Positions 31,683 through 37,587 of a DNA stretch of 37,587 nucleotides are shown here, in pieces. The position numbers and the translations under genes are program-made. The notes beneath the pieces are model-generated. The model did no database searches. It was not told the origin of the DNA and saw only the letters and a program-made list of their open reading frames with translations. The stretch comes from Candidatus Omnitrophota bacterium (lineage in GTDB: Bacteria; Omnitrophota; Gorgyraeia; Gygaellales; Profunditerraquicolaceae), in NCBI GenBank assembly GCA_029563245.1, contig JAKQSG010000059.1, positions 1 to 37,587 of the forward strand, read 5' to 3'. Numbering within the stretch: position 1 is the first letter of the stretch; every line of letters starts with the position of its first letter.

Positions 31683-32335
31683 TGGAAGCGCATAAGACAA
31701 AATCTCTCGAAGCTATCGAGAATAAAATGGCCTCTCTGGAAGAAGGTTCATTGCGTTATCATGTGTTAGAGAGCGCCAGGAACTTCAAATCATCCTGGAT
31801 TGGCCTGGGGTGCTCGCTATACACGGTACTTAAGGACAAGCTTTATAAGGAGTGGGGGTTTGCTACCTTTGAGTCCTATACCGCCAAAGAAGTCGGTATA
31901 AAGAAGATTACGGCGATGAAACTTTTGCGTTCTTATTATTTTCTGGAGAAAGAGGAACCGGCTTATCTTAAGGGAGATTATGGTAATACTGCAAACACCG
32001 CTAAGCTTCCCACTTACGAAGCAGTTGATTTATTGCGTAAGGCAAAGAATAAAAAGGATATCGACAAAGAGGATTATTCTAAGCTAAGGAAGGATGTTTT
32101 TGAGCATGGGAAAGATACTCAAGAGGTTAGAAAGGGCTTAACTGCGCTCATCAGGCAGAGGCAGGAATTAGCTCCTGAAGAGGCCCAGGAAAAGAGAAGG
32201 CTTGTTACTTTAAAGAGATTGTTAGGCAGTTTGAGAAGCCTGAAACAGGAAGCAGAAATGTCGCATTTATTGCCTGCTCCTGTGATCAGGGAAACGGGTG
32301 AACTTATAAAGAAAATAGAGGCAGAGTTAAGCTAA
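31682..32335 (+). CDS. Hypothetical helical protein, possibly DNA-binding
   Basis: I cannot assign this 217 aa protein. It is charged, helical and without signal or membrane segment. Residues about 60-90 (WGFATFESYTAKEVGIKKITAMKLLRSYYFLE) have the look of a helix-turn-helix of the kind in phage or plasmid replication-associated proteins that read 'cultivation-type' sites; the similarity is weak. The C-terminal half is a Lys/Glu-rich helix (AQEKRRLVTLKRLLGSLRSLKQEAEM). It starts inside the AsmA-like stop codon and ends two bases before the AMP-ligase, so it is transcribed with the cluster and could be a regulator. Confidence 0.55.
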   Translation: MEAHKTKSLEAIENKMASLEEGSLRYHVLESARNFKSSWIGLGCSLYTVLKDKLYKEWGFATFESYTAKEVGIKKITAMKLLRSYYFLEKEEPAYLKGDYGNTANTAKLPTYEAVDLLRKAKNKKDIDKEDYSKLRKDVFEHGKDTQEVRKGLTALIRQRQELAPEEAQEKRRLVTLKRLLGSLRSLKQEAEMSHLLPAPVIRETGELIKKIEAELS

Positions 32336-32337
32336 TT

Positions 32338-33843
32338 ATGCAGATATTAAAGATTCTAAGAGACCAGGCAAGCATTAATCCGGACAAGGTCGCGGTTATT
32401 TTCAGGGATGAAGAAATAACGTTGAAGAAATTACAGGAGAGATATCTTGCGCTGGCAAGCAGCCTTAAGAAAATAGGGGTAGAGAAGGGGGATAGGGTAG
32501 CTTTGTATCTTCCTAACTGGCCGGAGTATATTTATAGTTACTTGGCGATATGGGCGCTAGGGGCAGTAGCTGTACCCCTGGATTTCATGCTTACATCGGA
32601 TGAACTCTCTTCATGCCTTATGCATTCTGAGGCTAAGGTTTTGATAATAAAGACTAAGGCTACGCTGAATTTAGCCACCCTTAAGGAAAGATTACCCTGC
32701 TTAAAAACGATAATAACTTGTCAGGATAGCCAGGAGGGGCACTTATTCTTTAACGATTGTTTGGATAATGTCGGCAACGAAAAGATTGATACCGACATCC
32801 AAGGAAAGGATTGCGCGATAATCTTTTATACCTCAGGTACAACCGGAAGGCCCAAGGGGGTATTAATAAATTATAGCCAGCTTTTAGCCCCTCCTAAGTC
32901 CATGGAGTTTTTCGTAAATTCGGATTTAAGCCAGAAAGATACGGCGCTTTGCGCGTTACCTTTCTCTCACCTGGGAGGGCTTATTTATATTCAGAATACA
33001 ATATGTTTTTCCTTAAGGCTTATCTTAATGGAGCGTTTTATACCTCTTGAATTCTTAAAGAATATTGCCAAGCATAAGGTTAATTTCTTTTGGATAGTGC
33101 CCTCTATGTATTATGCCTTATTACAATTAAAAGAGTTTGAAAGCTTTGATTTAACCTCTTTGCGCTGGATTGTGACATTCGGGGCCTCAAACTCTCCCGA
33201 TGCATTACGCAGGTTCCATCAATTTTGTCCCAAGGCCCATCTTTTAAACGGATGGGGCATGACCGAGACTAATGCGCCTACCGCAGTATTGCCTATGGGT
33301 TCTGATAAGATTGAGAGTGTGGGAAAGCCTGCGCCGTGGATAGAGATAAAGATTTTCGATGATGCCGACCAAGAATTAAGCGCGGGGGTGATAGGAGAAG
33401 TGGTAGTTAAAAGTTGGGTTGTTACCGATGGATATTATAGAGATGCTAAGCTTACCGCGGAGAGTATGCGTAATGGGTGGTTCCATACCGGTGACTTGGG
33501 TAAATTTGACTCGCAGGGGTATCTTTATATTGTCGGCAGGAAGAAAGAGATGATTAAGGTGGGAGGGGAAATTGTTTTCGAACCGGAGGTAGAGGCAGCG
33601 ATACAGAAGAATGAGTCTGTGCTGGAGGTGGCGGTCGTGGGAGTTCCAGATAAATTAAGAGGCGAAGTGCCCAAGGCTTTCATAGTTACGAAAGAGGGGA
33701 AGCCCATTTCAGCAGAAGACCTGCGTTATTTTTTAAGGCAACACCTTGCCCATTTCAAGATTCCGCATTATTTTGTATTTAAAGACGCACTTCCCAAAAA
33801 CCGCGCCGGTAAGGTTGACAAAGAACAACTTCGCTGCCAATAA
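32338..33843 (+). CDS. AMP-dependent acyl-CoA/ACP ligase
   Basis: A 501 aa ANL-superfamily adenylating enzyme. The phosphate-binding loop is YTSGTTGRPKG. Further motifs are GWGMTETNAP, the Asp of FHTGDLG, the hinge GRKKEMIKVGGE, and the C-terminal catalytic lysine region PKNRAGKVDKEQL. It activates a carboxylate with ATP and then loads it on CoA or a carrier protein. As the last gene of the run it may activate the starter unit, or the acid made by the aldehyde dehydrogenase, and deliver it to the ACP. The acid specificity cannot be predicted by eye. No spacing signal other than a two-base gap to its neighbour. Confidence 0.92.
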   Translation: MQILKILRDQASINPDKVAVIFRDEEITLKKLQERYLALASSLKKIGVEKGDRVALYLPNWPEYIYSYLAIWALGAVAVPLDFMLTSDELSSCLMHSEAKVLIIKTKATLNLATLKERLPCLKTIITCQDSQEGHLFFNDCLDNVGNEKIDTDIQGKDCAIIFYTSGTTGRPKGVLINYSQLLAPPKSMEFFVNSDLSQKDTALCALPFSHLGGLIYIQNTICFSLRLILMERFIPLEFLKNIAKHKVNFFWIVPSMYYALLQLKEFESFDLTSLRWIVTFGASNSPDALRRFHQFCPKAHLLNGWGMTETNAPTAVLPMGSDKIESVGKPAPWIEIKIFDDADQELSAGVIGEVVVKSWVVTDGYYRDAKLTAESMRNGWFHTGDLGKFDSQGYLYIVGRKKEMIKVGGEIVFEPEVEAAIQKNESVLEVAVVGVPDKLRGEVPKAFIVTKEGKPISAEDLRYFLRQHLAHFKIPHYFVFKDALPKNRAGKVDKEQLRCQ

Positions 33844-33848
33844 TTAAT

Positions 33849-34880
33849 ATGCAGGATATCAAGGACCTTGATTTAAAGAATTTGGAAAGAGAGTTTTTAG
33901 CTTTAGGGGCTAAACCCTATCATGCCCGTCAGGTGTTTTCATGGCTATACAAAAGAGGGGTTTGGGATTTTAACTATATGAGCGATATTCCTCAGGCACT
34001 TAGAGGAAAGCTTGCGGATAGGTTTTATATCCTTGGTTTTAAGTTATTAAAGCATTTAGAGTCTAGGGATGGGACAAGAAAGATTCTCTTAGGCACAAAG
34101 GATAATAATTCAATTGAGTCTGTGCTTATCCCGGCTAATTCCAGGGTTACGGGATGCCTATCCTCACAGGTAGGTTGTAAATATGGATGTAGTTTCTGTG
34201 CCAGCGGCATGCTCGGATTTAAGAGAAATTTAACCGCGGGTGAAATTATCGAAGAGGTAATCTATTTAAAAGACAATGCTTTGGAAAATAGGCTTACTCA
34301 CCTGGTTTTTATGGGTACGGGAGAGCCTATGGATAATTACGAGAATGTAATTAAGGCAATTAGGATTATCAATTCAAGCGCGGGATTAAATATAGGAGCG
34401 CGCAGGATTACCATTTCAACCAACGGGATTATCCCCGGCATAGAAAGATTAAGTTCAGAGGGGCTGCAATTGGAGCTTTCCGTATCTTTGCATGCTGCGA
34501 CCGATGAATTAAGATCGAGCCTTATGCCGGTAAATAAGTCTTACCCTTTGTCAGAGCTTATTCAAGCCTGTAAAGAGTATAGCCTTAAGACCCATCGCCA
34601 GGTTACCTTTGAGTATATATTAATTAAAGGCCTTAATTCTTCGCTCAGGGATGCTGAAGGCCTGTTCAGGCTGCTAAAGGATTTTAAACTGGCTAAGGTA
34701 AACTTGATTCCCTCAAATCATATCCCGGAGTTAGAATTTGAACCGGCCTCAAAGAACAGCGTGGATATTTTCAAAGATTACCTTGTTAAGTCGCGGATCA
34801 ATGTAACGTTGCGTAAAGAGCGGGGCGAGGATATAAATGCTGCCTGCGGTCAGTTGAGGTTAAATTATGCCAAAAATTAA
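33849..34880 (+). CDS. rlmN: 23S rRNA (A2503-C2)/tRNA (A37-C2) methyltransferase
   Basis: RlmN (343 aa) is a radical SAM methylase that modifies A2503 of 23S rRNA and A37 of some tRNAs. The 4Fe-4S motif is C110-KYG-C114-SF-C117. The second conserved Cys, which holds the methyl-adduct, is C333 near the end (AACGQL). Other signatures are FMGTGEPMDNYENV, ISTNGI, SLHAATDELRSSLMP and the N-terminal ARQVFSWLYKRG. It marks the return to housekeeping genes but is only five bases from the AMP-ligase stop, so the long transcript may continue through it. Confidence 0.97.
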   Translation: MQDIKDLDLKNLEREFLALGAKPYHARQVFSWLYKRGVWDFNYMSDIPQALRGKLADRFYILGFKLLKHLESRDGTRKILLGTKDNNSIESVLIPANSRVTGCLSSQVGCKYGCSFCASGMLGFKRNLTAGEIIEEVIYLKDNALENRLTHLVFMGTGEPMDNYENVIKAIRIINSSAGLNIGARRITISTNGIIPGIERLSSEGLQLELSVSLHAATDELRSSLMPVNKSYPLSELIQACKEYSLKTHRQVTFEYILIKGLNSSLRDAEGLFRLLKDFKLAKVNLIPSNHIPELEFEPASKNSVDIFKDYLVKSRINVTLRKERGEDINAACGQLRLNYAKN

Positions 34881-35487
34881 TAAACCACTAATAGCGCTGT
34901 TGGGTTTTTGCGTTATTGCTATTTCTGCTTGTGCCAAAAAAGAGATCCAGAATATAGATTCTTTTGGAGAGAATATTGTTTGTTTCGGAGATAGCATTAC
35001 TTTTGGTTATGGGGTAAAGCCAGGGGAAGATTACCCTTCAGTTCTTTCTAAAATGGTAAAAATGCCAGTAATAAATGCGGGGGTAGACGGAGATACCTCT
35101 ATCAGCGCCTTTAAGCGCATAGATAAAGATGTGCTAGATAAAAAACCTTTTTTAGTCTTAATTGAGTTTTGCGGTAACGATTTTCTAAAGGATATACCCC
35201 GTGAGTCTACTATGAATAATGTCAGGGCAATGATCCTAAAGGCCCAAGGCCAAGGAGCAATTACGGCCATTGTTGATGTAAGTGCGGGTTTTTTTCTGCG
35301 TGATTACCGAGAGAAATTTGCCAGGTTGGCCAAAGATACAGGTTCAATTTTTGTCCCGGCAGTCTTAAGCGGTATAATTACTAATCCTGCCATGAAGAGC
35401 GATTTTATGCACCCTAACCAAGAGGGGTATAGGATTATTGCCCAGCGCATATACCGCGCTATCAGCCCGTATCTAAAATCTGAATAA
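34867..35487 (+). CDS. GDSL/SGNH-family lipoprotein esterase
   Basis: A 206 aa lipoprotein with a lipobox ISAC (Cys22) and a SGNH hydrolase domain. Block I is CFGDSITFGYG (nucleophile S43), block II has the Gly in NAGVDGDTS, block III has FCGNDF, and block V is DFMHPN with the catalytic His. It resembles TesA-type esterases/lysophospholipases, which act on acyl esters in the periplasm. The start ATG 34867 overlaps rlmN by 14 bases. Two bases after its stop, the oppositely oriented peptidase gene ends. Confidence 0.9.
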   Translation: MPKINKPLIALLGFCVIAISACAKKEIQNIDSFGENIVCFGDSITFGYGVKPGEDYPSVLSKMVKMPVINAGVDGDTSISAFKRIDKDVLDKKPFLVLIEFCGNDFLKDIPRESTMNNVRAMILKAQGQGAITAIVDVSAGFFLRDYREKFARLAKDTGSIFVPAVLSGIITNPAMKSDFMHPNQEGYRIIAQRIYRAISPYLKSE

Positions 35488-35489
35488 TT

Positions 35490-37319
35490 TTATTTTTCCC
35501 CGCCGAAGCGCATTATATCTTTAAAAGAATTAAATAGGCCTTTATCAAAGTCGATTACCTTAGGAATTTCTACTCCTGCCATTTTGGCGACTTCTTCGAT
35601 AAAATTGCCTTTAATGTCTTCGTACATGTGTTCTTCTATTATCCAGCGTTGGTATAGGGCATCGATCTTGTTTTTAAGCTTAGGATGTTCTTTTTTTGCT
35701 ACATTAATAAAGCCTTCTTCCGGAGCGAAGGAGAACTTATACGTGTTATAGTAAGACCGGGCTGTTTTTAAAAAATCAGCTTCTCCTAAGAGTTGGCTTA
35801 ACTCGTCATAAAAATAAGCCCCCTTGGAATAGATTATCACGGCGTATTGCATGGTATCGGTGAATTCTGAGGAAGGCCGGTTAACTCCTTTATCGGATGT
35901 CCCCGCAAATTTCGCTAGCAGGATAGGCAACCTAAGGTTATAAAGTTTTTGTTCTTCAAATTTCGCCTTTCCGTATATCTTGTCAAAATAGATCAAAGAA
36001 AAATAATTAGTTAGTGATTCGTCAACCCAGGCGCTATTGATAGAGTCGCTTCCCACTACCGCATTCCACCATTGATGTCCGGCTTCATGCGCTACAATAA
36101 ACTCAAGGGTGTTTTGTAGCATGGGGCGTAAGCTCTCCTCCAGTTCCTTATTATTATTGCCAAAAAGAAGCGCCATAGGTCCCAAATTAATTTTAGGGTT
36201 ATTGTAATAAGAGGAGATGGTAATAAAAGCCGGAAATTCCATCCCTCCTGCGCCTCCTGTAAGATATGTCTCAACTACCTTAAGCTCAGTGAAGGGGTAC
36301 TCACCGAGTAAGCTTCCATAGAGCCTTAAGGCCTTAGCAGCGTAAGCGAGGACATTTTTGCCGAAATCTCCGTGGCCCTTTAAGAAATAAGATTCAATAA
36401 TAGTCTCTCCCACCTTTTCTTTGATGACCTGAAAATGTTTGCTTAGCTGAAAAGCGCATTCACGCATGCCGATGCCGATATAAGTCGATGTCTTTTTCCC
36501 CTTTGCTCCGGAGGTCTTTTCACCGGTTTTTACCCCTGCGCCGGCTATTACAGTATCATTATCCGCTGTAAAATTTATTTTAAAAATTCCTTCCTCAAAG
36601 TTTTGGATATCTCCGTTTCGCGCAGGAGGCGTACGCGACCACTCTCCGTTTCTATAAGGGGTTAGCATAGGAAACCAGTGCCCCAGGCTTATTATCTCCT
36701 TGTAATACCCAAATACGCCGTAATCAACAAATCCGGCAACGCTACTTGAAGTAGGGTCAAGGGAGTTAAATAGATTGTCTGAGGGCGGGATTATCTCTTG
36801 CAGCAGTTCGGAGAACTCCATATAAAGATTGATACTTTCATTCTGCTTTAGGGGTTGCGGGAGCTCTATCTCTAGCAGGGTACCTAAAAGTTCATAGTTT
36901 GCAGTAGTGCCGTTTATCTCGACTTTATTGAACCGGACGTTATCCTTGCGCATTATAAACATCGGGCTGTTGGGGTAAATGCGTAAATATAGAAAACTTG
37001 TAGGTTCTGGCTGGGTATTGGTGTAGACGATCAATTCTTTAATTTTAATACGATAGAGTACTTCGTCTATAACAGCGTCTACCAAATATACCGGGGAGTC
37101 TTTAAATTTGGTTATATATTTTTTGGCTGAGCTATTGAAAACACCGGAGGAATACAGGCTTGGGCTGGAAACTGTATTATGGATAATGGAACGGTTTTGG
37201 TCGGGAGTATTCATTCTTGCTGATTCTATGGTAAGCTTATCAAGAATACCGTTTTCGCCAAAGGAAAGTTGCAAGGCTAAGCATAGAAAACAAACTAACA
37301 AGATTATCTTTTTCTGCAT
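35490..37319 (-). CDS. M1 (gluzincin) family metallopeptidase, secreted
   Basis: A 609 aa secreted zinc peptidase. The signal peptide is residues 1-20 (LVCFLCLALQLSFGE). The active site is HEAGHQWW (H411, E412, H415) with the third ligand E434 (WVDESL), and the GAMEN-like substrate loop is GGMEFP (358-363). This fits M1 aminopeptidases. The frame extends upstream to 37418, but that part lies in a tRNA gene. ATG 37319, at the signal peptide start, is therefore chosen. No strong ribosome site is visible before it. A role in envelope protein turnover is likely; there is no link to the biosynthetic run. Confidence 0.9.
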   Translation of the reverse strand: MQKKIILLVCFLCLALQLSFGENGILDKLTIESARMNTPDQNRSIIHNTVSSPSLYSSGVFNSSAKKYITKFKDSPVYLVDAVIDEVLYRIKIKELIVYTNTQPEPTSFLYLRIYPNSPMFIMRKDNVRFNKVEINGTTANYELLGTLLEIELPQPLKQNESINLYMEFSELLQEIIPPSDNLFNSLDPTSSSVAGFVDYGVFGYYKEIISLGHWFPMLTPYRNGEWSRTPPARNGDIQNFEEGIFKINFTADNDTVIAGAGVKTGEKTSGAKGKKTSTYIGIGMRECAFQLSKHFQVIKEKVGETIIESYFLKGHGDFGKNVLAYAAKALRLYGSLLGEYPFTELKVVETYLTGGAGGMEFPAFITISSYYNNPKINLGPMALLFGNNNKELEESLRPMLQNTLEFIVAHEAGHQWWNAVVGSDSINSAWVDESLTNYFSLIYFDKIYGKAKFEEQKLYNLRLPILLAKFAGTSDKGVNRPSSEFTDTMQYAVIIYSKGAYFYDELSQLLGEADFLKTARSYYNTYKFSFAPEEGFINVAKKEHPKLKNKIDALYQRWIIEEHMYEDIKGNFIEEVAKMAGVEIPKVIDFDKGLFNSFKDIMRFGGEK

Positions 37320-37341
37320 ATTAAAAGAGGCAACAAAATAG

Positions 37342-37424
37342 TGCCGAAGGAGGGAGTTGAACCCACATGAGCTTGCGCTCAACAGCTTTTGAGGCTGCCG
37401 CGTATGCCATTTCGCCACTTCGGC
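37342..37424 (-). tRNA. tRNA-Leu (anticodon CAA)
   Basis: Read on the - strand, this gives a class II tRNA. The acceptor stem is GCCGAAG/CTTCGGC with discriminator A. The D-stem is GCG/CGC, and the anticodon stem GCAGC/GCTGT closes the loop CTCAAAA, so the anticodon is CAA (leucine, codon UUG). A long variable arm (TGAGC-GCAA-GCTCA) is diagnostic of Leu/Ser/Tyr tRNAs. The T-loop is TTCAACT; its stem has one U-U mismatch (positions 50/64). No 3' CCA is encoded. The spurious upstream start of the adjacent peptidase frame lies within this gene. Confidence 0.92.
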
Positions 37425-37456
37425 AATAGATATACGGAGAGTAATTGTGGTCCTTA

Positions 37457-37483
37457 CTGGATAAGGTTAGAACCTGTATCCAG
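37457..37483. other. Long stem-loop upstream of tRNA-Leu
   Basis: The arm CTGGATAAGGTT (37457-37468) pairs with AACCTGTATCCAG (37471-37483) with a single bulged G, giving a 12-bp stem with a minimal loop. It has no U-run in either direction and lies 33 bases from the tRNA, so it is not a normal terminator. It could be part of a longer RNA whose other part is the GC-rich tail (37509-37587), or a processing signal. Function unknown. Confidence 0.5.
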
Positions 37484-37508
37484 CAGAACCTTTAATCTAT
37501 ATCAATAG

Positions 37509-37587
37509 GCACCGCCGCTTGGGCGGCTCCCGTATCTCCCGTGTATCGTTCGGCTTTGCTGGGGCAAAGCCTCACTTGGCGCCCCGC
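37509..37587. other. GC-rich hairpin-bearing tail, unassigned (truncated by window end)
   Basis: This 79-base tail is clearly richer in GC than the rest of the window. It contains two perfect hairpins: CCGCC/GGCGG (37512-37526, loop GCTTG) and GGCTTTGC/GCAAAGCC (37552-37571, loop TGGG), plus a near-repeat CTCCCGTATC / TCCCGTGTATC. No protein frame explains it and it runs off the window. It could be a structured RNA or an intergenic repeat. I could not match it to tmRNA, RNase P RNA, SRP RNA or rRNA by eye. Confidence 0.4.

Noticed and set aside
15468..33843. Aryl polyene cluster
   Set aside because: A KS pair, ketoreductase, acyltransferase and AMP-ligase fit, but no dehydratase, second ACP, LolA-like carrier or MMPL exporter is present. 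The TcmN-like aromatase/cyclase also points to aromatic rings. Not fully excluded.
37320..37418. N-terminal extension of the M1 peptidase to 37418
   Set aside because: The extension lies in the tRNA-Leu gene and places the signal peptide internally. ATG 37319 begins the signal peptide.
1..37587. CRISPR arrays, insertion sequences, transposases, integrases or phage genes
   Set aside because: No regularly spaced repeats, transposase or integrase motifs, or terminal inverted repeats around genes were seen. Base composition is even across the biosynthetic run, so there is no visible sign of recent transfer.

Overview
The window is about 37.6 kb of roughly 40% GC DNA, densely packed with protein genes that mostly lie on the + strand. 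It reads like the chromosome of an uncultivated diderm (Gram-negative type) bacterium. It has lipoprotein signal peptides, a TolC/RND efflux system, an L,D-transpeptidase and many GTG/TTG starts. The gene style resembles Omnitrophota, but that is an impression and not a demonstrated placement.

Layout. (1) 1-7324 is housekeeping: the 3' end of mnmE, folE, a DUF4870 membrane protein, a PilZ protein, a PKD lipoprotein behind a strong promoter, comM on the - strand, a DUF212 phosphatase-like membrane protein, a LysM/L,D-transpeptidase, accA and a PadR regulator. (2) 7351-13473 is a MarR-controlled tripartite efflux operon. It has a textbook promoter with a perfect palindrome over its -10, then marR, a TolC-type gene broken by a one-base frame change, a lipoprotein membrane fusion protein, an RND permease and a small PII-like protein. 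(3) 13493-33843 is one unbroken + strand run of about 20 kb behind a second good promoter. (4) 33849-37587 holds rlmN, a GDSL lipoprotein, a convergent M1-type peptidase, a tRNA-Leu(CAA) and a structured GC-rich tail.

Region 3 is the exciting part. It encodes what looks like a complete type II (dissociated) aromatic polyketide system: an active ketosynthase (KS-alpha), an overlapping partner that has lost all three catalytic residues (KS-beta/chain-length-factor-like), an acyl carrier protein, a TcmN-like SRPBCC aromatase/cyclase, a PF04199 cyclase, an SDR ketoreductase and an MFS exporter. A BchE/HpnJ-type B12-binding radical SAM enzyme lies between KS-beta and the ACP. It is a candidate for O2-independent oxidation or cyclisation of the polyketide, a job done by oxygenases in actinomycete clusters.

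Next comes a tightly overlapping four-gene module: nucleoside phosphorylase, MtnA-like isomerase, class II aldolase fused to an SCP2 lipid-binding domain, and aldehyde dehydrogenase. The order matches the 5'-deoxyadenosine/MTA DHAP shunt. It could remove the 5'-deoxyadenosine made by the radical SAM enzyme. Alternatively, given the SCP2 domain and a phosphorylase lacking its usual ribose-binding Glu, it could process an adenosyl-modified lipid or polyketide. PlsC, PurU-like, AsmA-like and AMP-ligase genes follow, which suggests an acylated or envelope-bound product. All product assignments are inference from family and context.
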